Shown: in pieces, positions 1 through 10,867 of the stretch | Numbering within the stretch: position 1 is the first letter of the stretch | Layout: every line of letters begins with the position of its first letter | From: Blakeslea trispora | Taxonomy: Eukaryota > Mucoromycota > Mucoromycetes > Mucorales > Choanephoraceae | NCBI GenBank assembly: GCA_025331445.1 | Contig: JAIWNE010000001.1 | Span: 682,001-746,000, forward strand | Reading direction: 5' to 3' | Length of the DNA: 64,000 nucleotides | The notes under the pieces: model-generated | What the model saw: the letters and a program-made list of their open reading frames with translations, nothing else | Told to the model about the DNA's origin: nothing | Databases searched by the model: none | Program-made: the position numbers and the translations under genes

Positions 1-12
1 TCTCATACACAC

Positions 13-84
<72 letters not shown>

Positions 85-1905
85 ACCTTTAAACGACAAG
101 GTCTTCCTGTTAAACTAATATGCTCACAACTCTGCCTGCCTTGTTTCCAAATAAAATCACATTCACGCTCAAGTCGAACAGCAAATTCTTCCATACAAGG
201 ACCACGGGCTAATGAACGATACATTCGCATCACATTGTTTCGCTATCACATACAGTAAGTACATATGGCCATACTCCATGCTTGTCTCTTACCTTCCACT
301 CATGATATTTAGCTGTATAGTAAGGTGGTGAATCTTGTAAATAGGCTTCATTGCATTTCTGCATAATTTCCATAGAATGACTTGTGTTGACCTTAGTTTT
401 GATTTCGACTTCCTTCCTCTCCTTTCACCTACCTCTTTGAAAATACGTGTTCAATCTTAACAATATCCTTCGTCTTCTTTCGTAAAATCACTTCAATCTG
501 TTGAATCATGCCTTTTGTACTAGGAAATTGAGTGGTAATGATCTTTCTAAAGTCCGATTCATGCTCTCTCAATGGCTGTTGAAACACAAAGGAAATCAGA
601 CAGACAGCAGCAGAGGCAAACTGAAGGCCTGTAGGTAGAGGAATAGGCTTGTCATTCTTTCTTGCGTATCCTCCAGTATGATGTAACGGATGGCGTGTGG
701 TTGCTGTCTTTAGCCAGATAGCTACAAAATTCCTCAATAACTTATCCCTGTAATCATGATACAGTTGTTCCGATGGATCCTGTTGGCCAGACTCCTCTAG
801 ATAACTCTCCAAAGACAAGGCTGGTTGATCGTATGGCTGAGTGAGGTAGTGAGGTATGATATGAATCACAGGCTGTGAACCGGAAGGCAAGAAGAACAAG
901 GAGCGTACCTCAATTGAACTGACAGAAGAGGTTGTCTCTAGCTTGAGTGGCATCAGATGAAGGGCACGAAAGAGGTTTTTGATACGCATCTGTAATGCAT
1001 CTTGCATCTTTTTGATAGAGGCAGGCACAATAGCCTCAAAGGGAACATCCGTCACCACAAAGATCATGAAAGGTACGCCTTTAGCAGGTCCCCACCACCC
1101 TGTTGTGGCTGAATGATGGCGTTCATTTTCCTTCTTTTCAAACAGGCTGTTGGGTACACTGATATCCCAATGTTTCCAACAAGCAGAGAGATATTGAGCC
1201 AGGTGTGTATACATGTTCATCTTGAGTTGCTGTAAAGAGACCAAGGTAGACAAGAAATCGGTAGGTAATAGACTAGGTGGTAAAATAGGCTATAGAGTCC
1301 ATCCATGTCAGTCTTATAACAAGTTCAATGGTTAACTAATACTTGCAATCACAAGATGAGATACTGTCAACATGAACAATAAACCACGCATAGTATTTGA
1401 CTGATGACTTGTGAGCATGGTTGCAAATGACTACAAGTGAAATTGACCCAAGTCCATGAGTATAACTTGAAAACAACCCGATCTATTCCATTTACTTTTG
1501 CATCCCATGTAGTGGTATCGTGATTGGCATCCATAAACAGATATACTGTCTTTGTGGTGGTATCCACATGGAGTTGAAGTCCTGGTGCAATCTATGAAAA
1601 AAAGCGAGTTCAGTTTGACTTTTCTCCTATACTAAATCACTCATCACTTGCCTCATTGGCACAGTTGTCTAGTGGCTTCTAATAGAAATGGATGTGTTAG
1701 GATGTGAATAGGCAAACAAAATAGCGTTGTGTACCTTTTGATGAGTATAGAAAACGTTGCTGCCAACGATAGAATTAGCCAAAGTTATGGCTTTGTTTGA
1801 TGTTCGTTTAGCATCAGATACGCCAAAGATAGAAATGACTTGTAAACCAGCATCTCTTAAGGATTCAAGATTCGTCTTTTCCAATAGCGTGTTGATCTCA
1901 TCCAT
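1..1905 (-). CDS. SMG8: SMG8-like nonsense-mediated decay factor, 3' end outside window
   Basis: SMG8 is a partner of SMG9 that controls the SMG1 kinase in nonsense-mediated mRNA decay. Exons I can place are 1905-1735, 1678-1652, 1591-1496, 1400-1347, 1289 to about 433, about 389-293 and 242-87; the gene continues past base 1. The start gives MDEINTLLEK; an ATG further upstream would add a poly-Phe/Lys tract read from a homopolymer, so I rejected it. Family signs are the N-terminal segment QVISIFGVSD, the motif MLTVSHLVI, and the C-terminal block YRSLARGP...ECDFIWKQGR...SLTGRPC typical of SMG8. The introns after 1652 and after 1347 begin with GC (GCAAGT) rather than GT. The junction between the fifth and sixth exons (about 390-455) is not resolved. 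The gene shows no sign of decay. Its identity is fairly sure; the exact protein is not. Confidence 0.78.
16..80. repeat. (TC)n microsatellite inside a SMG8 intron
   Basis: About 32 perfect TC units run without interruption. On the minus strand they read (GA)n and begin a few bases after the GTAACA donor at 86, so they lie in the next SMG8 intron. Confidence 0.9.
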
Positions 1906-3091
1906 ATAGAATACTTTATTTTTTTTAAAAAAAAAAAAAAAAAGAAAAAAAAAGGAGAAAGGTTCATAGTGAAATGACATTTTCAAATGCAGCCGAGGCC
2001 TTGTTTTTCGGATCCAATCATAATCAAGTAACCTGTTTAGACAAGAAAAGCGCGTCGAGTAAAATACACGCCTAAATGATTTATTGTCCTATGCTGTTTT
2101 TTTTACAAGGTTTGTCTTGGTCTTTAGTCTGAATACAGTATGGCTATTATATAGGTAAGAACATGTTTCCTGTCTTTAATTCAAGCGAGTCTCTCTTTTA
2201 TTCCTTATTTTGAATTGTGCCTGTATGAGTAGAGTGTGTTATTTCGAAAAGAAGTCTTTCTATTGGGGAGGAATTAAACATAGAAATAGGAATTGTTTAT
2301 TTTTACTCTTTGTTTTGGGATACACAACATGAATGCCCTAAAGTTAACAGAGAGATAAAAAGACAATGAATTGCAAAGATAAGTTACACAAGTGAACAAT
2401 AGTGTACTGCATGACCAACAAAAACAAGTAAGCCAATAAGGAAATAAGCAACTATGAAATAGTATGGTTTGATGCTTATTACTCGATTTAATAATCTCAC
2501 GATTTTCTGTAATTGATTGTCTATGCCAGCCAATCTTTCATAGCCCTCTTACATTCACTCAAAAACAAGAAAACTCCCCTTTTTATTGATTCATAAGATA
2601 AAAGCAATCTGAATGATTCTTGATGGTTCTTTATAGATCATGTACAGACTGATTGAAGAAAAAAGCAATTTGGTTATAGAGGCTAATGATGCACTATTAA
2701 GTGATAGAGACGAAAAGAATTTCTCTTGAACTAAACAAGTTCATGAAACACTGTGATGAATAAGGCATTGTAAATCTCAGCCAATCCCATTGTTTAGAAA
2801 GAAAGGAAAGTGTATCGCGTTAGAATAAAAAAAAAAGGGCAAGTCATACACAAGCGTAGTAGTTGTGTGTGCTTATGCAACTATGACAGTCGTAATTCTG
2901 AAAAGTGGCGGTAACTGATTGGCATCTTATCGCTTTATTTTTCCTCCTTTTTTTTTTTATATTTTAGAATTAATTAGAAAAAAAGTACCTTTTTTTTTCT
3001 TTCTTTCTCTTTCTTTCTCCCCCTTTATTTTTCTCCCTCTTTTTTTTTCTTACTTTTTTTTTTTCTTAAAGCCTTTGATAGAAAGTAGCCA
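1906..3091. promoter_or_regulatory. Divergent intergenic region SMG8 / GATA-PHD gene
   Basis: I see no coding signal here. The two flanking genes point away from each other, so the stretch should hold both promoters. The last 130 bases before the + strand gene (about 2940-3070) are a strong pyrimidine tract of T and CTTT runs, as is common in fungal leaders. An A-run of about 15 near 1927-1942 lies just upstream of the SMG8 start. Confidence 0.5.
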
Positions 3092-4608
3092 ATGACAGAC
3101 ATTCAACCAACTCAACTCACTGTTTTATCACAATCGTTTTCTTACAACTTATGGGATGCGGTTCTATTGGATCAAACAACACTTGCTAAGCCTATTGGGG
3201 ACTCGTCACCAGATACGTATCACGAGTGCAACCCTGCAGCTTTACCAATAGGAGGACCAAGAATGGCAATCAGCCATCTAATTCTAGGCCCGACATTCGA
3301 TTTCACGCGGCCGTTTATGCTACTTTCTGGCAACACTCTTATTAAGGATGATGTGTTCTTGGCTTCAGATAGCCCATTATACCCTACATCTTCTTTCCAA
3401 CTAGACCAAGACGATAATGCCTCTCTCAGCAGCCATTCAACTTCTTCATCTCAACAGAGCGATAAATTACATACCTCACCTTGTCTTTCTCCTGTTACCT
3501 CTCCCACCAATTTCCTATACAACCATGAGCCTCTGTTTGATGGAGGCATTATTGAGCCAGACCATGCCTCAGATGACGATATCCTCTCTGTCTCTACCGA
3601 ATCAACAAAGCAACCAGCATCCAGTGAAAATGACTTGGATTGGTATAAACTATTAGACGCCTTTCATGAAGATGTTGCTTTTGACAGTCTATCTTCCTGT
3701 TCTGAACCAACCTTACTGGAGGAAGTAGACCATCATGACATCCTATTCTTTCCATCAGACTGTCTGACTACTAACAATCTGAAACGAGCCAGAAGCCAGA
3801 CTCCGGCCAGTGAGCTATCATTCCTGCTTGATCCAGACGAATCTTCTTCTTCTTCTTCTCATAAGCGACCCATCAATCCCCGCCAAAAACGCCGAAGAAA
3901 GCACACTCAGACCATCAAGAAAAAGGAAGAAAAGAAGAAACCAATGCCTTCATTCACAGCATCCCATTGTCAGCTGATTGAGCCTATCTCAAGTCAAAAA
4001 GACAAAAAGACAGTGTTTCAACATCTAACTGAAACAAGTATCGACTGGTGTAGATACTGTGGTACGACTGAGGGTGTAAATTGGCGGCCTGGGCCTTGGG
4101 GTAAACGAACATTGTGCAAGTAACGTAATACGAATCATACGCAACAGAATTACATAACTGACTCTTGTTTCCTAGTAAACATGGATGTGATTATAAGGGC
4201 TATGGTCTTGCCAGTAGACTACCTCGCTTAGACCTATCTGCATTCTCCCATGAGCAACTACAGGACCGTGTTCGTCCAGTTGTTCAGCATTTCTGTATTG
4301 TCTGTCAATCACCAGAAGAGACAGAAGAGAACAATCAGTTGATTCTATGTGAAGGAGGATGTTCTCGTGCTTATCACCAAAAATGTCATGCACCTATCAT
4401 CACAGTCAATCCAACAATAGACGCTGTTCATTGGTATTGCAGTCCATTATGTAAAGAGAATCGTAAGCGAAACAGAGTGGGTATGTTGTTACTATGAAGC
4501 TTATTATTAAGAGCCACATGGCAAACTAACTTTCTTTTTTTTTGGGCTATTTTAGTGGTTGAATTACCTCGAAAGCATATGCCCTTGATGCACTTGCTAA
4601 AAAAATAA
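3092..4608 (+). CDS. GATA-like zinc finger plus PHD finger protein
   Basis: This is a likely chromatin or transcription regulator. Exons are 3092-4119, 4176-4480 and 4556-4608, giving about 461 residues. The first 230 residues are acidic and Ser-rich; a basic stretch near residues 255-285 (KRRRKHTQTIKKKEEKKK) looks like a nuclear signal. A GATA-like finger follows at about residues 315-350: C-x2-C-x18-C-x2-H, with NWRPGPWGKRTLC. The usual fourth Cys is replaced by His in CNKHGC. Intron 1 splits this finger right after the third Cys. A PHD finger (about residues 378-430) then shows the Cys4-His-Cys3 order CIVC...CEGGC...HQKCH...WYCSPLC. No well-studied relative with both fingers comes to mind, so the target is unknown. 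Domain calls are firm; function is inferred. Confidence 0.8.
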
Positions 4609-6050
4609 ATGTATATTATATGTGTGTGTGTATAAAAGTAGTGTAGTACAATAGAGTGTCACATAGACGTCATTTGTACCTGTTTTTTTCTACTAATAAA
4701 TATCCCCCCTTCCTTTCCGTTTCTTGAAATAAAAGAATATGGATAGAAAAAAAAAATAACAAGCTTATCTATACATAACAATGGACTCTACTGTATTTAA
4801 GGGGAATAAAAAAAAAGAGAGATTTTGCTTATAGAGTGCAAATTACGTCACTTTATTTTAGGCAGTCGCAATTTGATTTCCTTTCATGGATACACCACTA
4901 GATGGATTCATATATTGAGTTATTTGGTATCGATTGGCAGTGCAAAAGAGTGACTGACTAAGAGGATGGTCTACTAAGCACATATATGTCCTGTTGGTTA
5001 AACAAAACATCTTTGCCCATAGTTTGTTTAAAAAAAAAAGACAAGGGTAGAGGCAATCTCAGAAGTATATCCTTAGACTTTTTTGTTAAAAATAGCAATA
5101 ACCTTATTTGATGACAATGATAGCTTGTGCTAAAATACACTGACTGACTGTAAGAAACTATAAAGCAATGGATTAAAAGGTATTAAGCTGCTAGTTGCTG
5201 TCTCGATCACCACATATTAAAGCCATGTTCTATTTACTTTGAGATATTACATGGTATTTTTATTGGTGAAAGCAGAATAAAGTCTTTATTTACAACCACC
5301 CCCAAAACAAAAAAAAAGGGGGACATCTTGCGCTTAAACCTTGTAGATTTTATCACGGCAAATAGTCATCCCACACCAGCTATTACCTTGTACGGAAGCA
5401 AGGAAAAAAAAAGAAGAAGAAGAGTGTACATTATAACTTTGTCTCATTGTTCAAAGATGACACTTTGCACATTCGTATAGTTGCTCTCAAGATGAGATCA
5501 TCTACAGAGAAAGAAGAGCCATGTCAAGCTTTTTCTAAAGTGTAAGCAGATACACTGTCATGCTTTACACAGATAACAATAGTAATGCCTGTGGCTTTTG
5601 TTAGTGAAAGCCAAGTGATCTTTTTAGAGGCAAAATGAAGACACTTTGACTCTGCCTTATTACTGGTCATTCTAACAAATGCTACCAAGCTTAAAAAAGA
5701 CTCTAGAGTTCTCTTGATGATGTGGCTGAAAGAGAATCTCTTTTGATTCAGAAAAAAAAACACGAAAAAGGTTGCAAAAAAAAAAAGTACAGTGCTACCA
5801 CAGTTGTGCAGCCAATTGAAAGCCATTAAAAAAAAAGGAATCATTTCAAACAACTCAACAAAACTAATCTTCTAGGTTATTAAGATCAGATATCAGCTTA
5901 ATGTAACCTGAATTTCTGGGTAAAGTAGTACCATGTTACACAGCATTTTATTTGAAACAATAGGGATCTGCACTTGTTTATTTACATTTCTGAGGAACAA
6001 GAGATCAAAATGGAAAACCTCTAGAGTTCAAAAAAAGTAAAAGAAGGAAG
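4609..6050. other. Intergenic stretch between GATA-PHD gene and NPC1
   Basis: The two flanking genes converge, so this should hold two 3' ends. AT-rich DNA with many A/T runs fills most of it. One weak minus-strand multi-exon candidate is listed separately; nothing else here looks coding. Confidence 0.5.
5334..5725 (-). CDS. Doubtful small multi-exon gene, possibly roadblock/LC7-like
   Basis: I do not recognise this with confidence. An open stretch on the minus strand starts after a TTCTCTTTCAG acceptor at 5726 and encodes FLSLVAFVRMTSNK and ITWLSLTKATGITIVICVKHD. A possible 60-nt intron (GTGTATCT to CTGTAG) joins it in frame to DLILRATIRMCK, and a last short exon could end at 5334 with DKIYKV. 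The strand-strand-helix feel around ITIVICVKHD recalls roadblock/LC7 small proteins (LAMTOR or dynein light chain type), but no diagnostic motif is present and no good start exon was found upstream. It may equally be a chance open frame in AT-rich DNA. Confidence 0.22.
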
Positions 6051-9000
6051 CTATTCTGCAGACATGGTATTAGCCTGATGGTAACCTCTTTGATCACCAC
6101 CTTCTGGTATATCAGTGATAAAGACTTGATCAGAACTTTCAGTGTCATCAATTAAAAGTCCGTGATTGTTTCGACCTGGCCAATCATGGCCAACAGACCA
6201 GGCAAAACCATCTTCGTCAAATTCAGCTGTCAGGGACATGCCCTCACCACCAAACATACTTAACAGCACAGGTAGCAAAACAAGACCATGAAGAGCACCC
6301 AAAACAACAATTGTCAAGTCTAATTGAGTGGTTAGTTACATCATGATACTAACAAAAAAAGAAACTTACACATTCGGAAATAATAGACTTCAAAGATTTT
6401 AGAGCGAGTAAATGCCAGGACAACGATACCAGCAAATTTCGTCAAAGTAATACCACAAAACACCTAATAATAGAGCAAATAAGCAGCATGGCCTTCTTCT
6501 TTTATATTCCCAAACTTACCGAACTACCAACATCTACCATACTTTTACCTGCTCTGTCTTCTCTCGTACCACTGGCCACCATAAAGCCTCGAGCAATATG
6601 ACAACAGAATTCTACACTGATACCAACACAAATCACTAGATTCACCAGACTGACTCCGTTCAAACTCACTCCCCAAACAGTCATGACACCAATAACATCA
6701 ATCAAAATCATCACAACAACACCCATCACAATCAGGCCACATTGAAGACTACCCAGCAAACAGCTTGTCACTATAAAGATAGAAACAATAGCCAAACCCA
6801 AGATTTCAAAGGCAAGTGTTGCAATGTATCTATACTGCTCGAAAAACACATAAAAGACAGAATAGGGATACACCTCCAGATCCAACTCTTGACTTAGACC
6901 ATCAGCAATCCGTAAAGCAGAGTCATAAGCATCAATAAACTGGTCTTGACTACGAAGTGGCGTATGGAAAGTGCGAAAGTAAGAACTCTTGATGGTCAGG
7001 TCCTTGTGGTCTGGTACAATGGCGTCTCCGTAGGCAGCCTTACCTCCCAGGGGACAGTCCATGTCAGGAGACATATCAATCCAAAGATCAAAAAAGTCTA
7101 AAAACAATTGGCCTTGGGGAAACTCATTCATGTCCACGTTCCAATTAGGATTACAGTAAGTACATTCCTCTTTATCATCAAAGGGACCACATAGTTCCCA
7201 TTTTCGCGTATAGTATGGCCTTTCAAGACTGCTCATGCGACGAGGAGATGTGGTGGATGGGTTCTTTAGGATACAGCAATCTGTATTGGGATTAAGCCAG
7301 TACATAAAATCATCAAACCAAGCGCTTGTAGGCTCTTTAATGAATGAAACGTTGGGTCGCTTACGTTCTTGCTCAAGCACGTTAATAAGAGAATGCTCAT
7401 GACATGCAGGAAACTTTCCACAGATCTTTTTCTGAATAGATCTTTCTGTCAAGTTTGCATTCTTCACTACAAAGTAAGCTGGTGGGCCAACATTAAAGTA
7501 TTGATCAATATCGTTGAAATACTGAACCAGATAAGAGTCAGATGGAAGAGCAATGCGTTGATCCAAACCCATAGGTATTTGTGGTGCAAGTGACAATCCA
7601 GCCATAAACATGCCAAGGAAGACAAAGCAGACAGTATAACGTACAGCGCGATGCATCAAGAAAGGCACATAGTAATATTTAAACACTTGTTGTAATATGC
7701 CTTCCTTCTCCAACACTTCAGGTGCTTTGATACGAATGCAAGGAACACAATCCACGCGATTGTTCTACACAAGCTTCATTAGATCATCCAGCTAATTTTT
7801 TTTTCTTGATCTGACTTGCCTGTGTTCTACGAGCGTCCAAGACTAGACATGATACAAAGCAGGTTACTTGAAGTAAAAAGTCTATAAAGACAGCGATGGA
7901 CGCAACAATAGCAAAACTACTAACAGCAGGCATGGTCACTAAAGTTCCTAGCCCAAATGCAATAGTCTCACTAAGCGAACTCAAAAAGATACTCGGACCC
8001 ATCTTGCCTAAAGTTTTTGCAGCTCTTTCCTCAATGGATTCATCACCACCTAGTTCAGCACGTCTTGAATATTCATGACATAGGATAAATATGTTATCTA
8101 CACCCACAGCTAAAACCAAGAACGGAATGACCTCGGCAATAATCAACGTTATCTTCTTGCCTGTAAAGGAGAAGATACCGACAGCAGACGAAACAGAAAA
8201 GATAACTATCATGATACCACAGATAGCAAGACTAAACTTTGAGTCAATCAACAAACGACGAGGGTTGAATGAAGATAGTTTTCCGAGAGCTATAGCCGCA
8301 TAGACAAACATGACAACATAACTGATGATGATGGTAGTGGCATCCGTATTACTTGATTTGTTCAGTTCTGTCTCTAAAGAACTCTGGAGATTGGAGTTAG
8401 CAGAAATTCAAGAAACAAGGAAATACATTGACTACTTACTTCAGTTGAATAGCTGATACGGACTCCCTCCCATTCTGGACGATCATTCAATCCTGTCAAA
8501 ACATTGGCCAACAACGTCTTTTCCCATCTCTCTGACCTTTCATTCTCAGACGCATTCAGTGAATTCCTAAGCACAAAAGTGACAATGAGTGCCTTTGATG
8601 TGAGATAGCTTTCGTTTTGGTAGCCACCCATGATCATATCGGGCTTCAATGGTTGCATAAACTCAGGCAAGCAAGAAGAAGGCTGAGAAGTACAGCCTTC
8701 TAGATATGTCTCCCAACTATCAGGGTCAAAGTTTGAGATATCGCTCTGCCAATAGCCTGTTACTGATTGAACAATGCATGCGTCGCCATTAGGATGGAAG
8801 CAGATGTCTTGCAAAGAATCACCATAGCCCTCAGATTTCAAATCTCTAATTTCGTTTTCCAACTCAAACAAACTCGTCAAGTGCTCAGCAGAGCTAATAG
8901 GTGCATCTGTTTCGCTGACAAGGAAAATCTGTGCTGTTCTGTAAAATGGCGTGAAACTTTCATCAAAATGAGCTTTCTGTGCCAATGCGGTGGAGGTTGG

Positions 9001-10191
9001 AGATACCCATAAATTGATAGGATTGCGTTCAATCGAGAAGCGAGACCAGCCTAGCGAACAAATAGATACAAAAACAAACGACGTCATGATGACAGCCCAA
9101 GGGTGACGGGCGCATAGAAGACCTTGGTAATAAAACCAATTCTGTAAACGAGAATTAAGCCAATATCGGCGAGGTGTATAGTCTGGATCCAACAAGTTTT
9201 CTGCTGCTTCATCCTCATCATCCACATCATCCGATAATGCCAAACGCTCATAGAGTCCTCTGGATTCCATTTGGTCAAGATTGATGCCCAAGAAACGTTG
9301 CATCCATTGACCTACTTGCTTATTTCTTGCTAAAAGTAAGATGATTGAAAACAACAAGACAGTCGCATAAGTGATCAGCATAGTGAAGCTCCAGCATCTC
9401 AAGAGACCAATATGACATTCGGGTGTTTCCTTGGGTGCAGGCGGAAGTATCGGACAGACAGCTTGACAATCAACACATGCGCAGCGATAGGCAGGATCAG
9501 TGTCATTACATGATTTTCCATCTTCATCAAAGCGATCCAGCCCATTTCTGTCAAGAGAGGGAAAATCGATTTGAAAGGGACTTCCAAGACCAGGTCGTTT
9601 TTTGCCCATAAAAGTGACCATGCCATACCAGTCTTTGGCACCACCTCCAATCAGCCCCATGGCAAAATCATTACTTTGACCAAACTGAACATCTTTACAG
9701 CTGTCGTAAAACTGAGTACCAAAATTATCTCCCACCCAATAATCTGCACTCGATACAATGGTTGCATTGTTACTGGCCTGCCCAACTGCAGTAATATTAA
9801 CAAATGTTGACTGATCAGGTGAACAGGTGAAGGAGCACCAAAAGCTCAAGAAATTCTTCCAACAGGCTGGACAAGAACCTATCATGGCCTCTGCTTGCTT
9901 GACTTGGGAGACAAGGCTATCCAGTTGCTCTCCGTCACAACAAGTAGGTCCCGCAGCATACTCAGTGCCACAAGTATCAACAAGCAACTGGCGAAATCTG
10001 TCTGAATTATCTGAAACAGCAGGTATGTTGTTGACTAGAGGAAGTGTTGGACGGAATATACCTTCTCCTTCAGCTTGACCACGCATAGCGCAGTATCCTT
10101 TTCTATGTATGGGTGTGAAAACTTTGGCTGACACCGTCAGTATCATGGTGGATGCCAGCCAGCATAATATAGTTATTATCTTCTTTGTCAT
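6051..10191 (-). CDS. NPC1: NPC1-type intracellular sterol transporter
   Basis: This Niemann-Pick C1 homologue moves sterol out of the lysosome or vacuole membrane (yeast Ncr1). Exons are 10191-8440, 8383-7820, 7764-6520, 6463-6370 and 6319-6051, giving 1307 residues, normal for the family. A signal peptide ends near residue 22. The Cys-rich N-terminal sterol-binding domain follows ([38 protein letters not shown]). The sterol-sensing domain lies near residues 590-770 with [19 protein letters not shown]. The second Patched-like membrane block includes [21 protein letters not shown] and ends with [19 protein letters not shown]. The intron between 7820 and 7764 has a GC donor (CAG|GCAAGT); splicing it gives [11 protein letters not shown], a conserved family stretch. 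No yeast-like tail signal was recognised. Identification is secure. Confidence 0.96.
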
Positions 10192-10867
10192 ATGTACAAT
10201 ACAAAGACAATAAAGACAGTGAGAAAAAAAAAAGAGAGAAAAAAATATATTTCTTGATATTTTGTATCGGCGAAATAAGGTGAATGATTCGTAGTACAGA
10301 GCTTTGGGCTCTAGATAATCATGCAGGTTTTCTTGAGCCGATTGCATTATTTCTTTATAGTGATAGATAGCCTAATTACTGTTAACTGCGAGTGAAATCA
10401 AAGCAATATATCTTACATGCTAATAGTTGGGAGCTTCTTTAATATGATAAAGACTTGTTTGCGCCATTCTGTCTTGTTAGCAAATGACGCATACTCGTGC
10501 ATCGAGACTATGCATAACATACCCTGCGAGTGAAAACTTTACACAAATTCAAGAAACTGAATAAAGCCTTCGAGTCACCAAGTCCGGAAAGACTTGCTGG
10601 ATGCTCTTTCTACGTCTTCGTGTAGCCTTCTCTTTAAACAGTTTCCTTAAAGGCAAAAAGAGCAGAAGAGTCTGGCATTTACAAAAGAGAATCTTTAACT
10701 TCTTTACAGAACCTAATATCATTGGCTGCCTCAATGGTGGTTGCTGAATTCCTTCTTTTTTTTTTAATTCTTGACATCTCAAAATTAAACTCAGTTCGAT
10801 TACCATTGGAAAATCTTTTTTTTTTTCTTGTTACAACAGATCTTGTTTGATCAACAAAAAAGAAATC
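10192..10867. promoter_or_regulatory. Divergent promoter region NPC1 / TRF4-like
   Basis: The flanking genes diverge. A minus-strand open frame at 10549-10806 has no recognisable domain, and an A/T-run interrupts it, so I do not call it a gene. No clear TATA box was seen. Confidence 0.4.

Noticed and set aside
12..233. Open frame with a long Arg-Glu repeat tail
   Set aside because: The RERERE part is only the (GA)n microsatellite read through the intron donor at 86; the true exon ends at 87.
3417..3656. Second plus-strand frame inside the GATA-PHD gene
   Set aside because: It overlaps the real coding exon in another frame and shows no domain.
8767..10078. Several plus-strand frames
   Set aside because: They are antisense shadows of NPC1 exon 1.
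10549..10806. Minus-strand basic frame between NPC1 and the TRF4-like gene
   Set aside because: It contains a long Lys run from a homopolymer and no recognisable motif, and sits in a divergent promoter.
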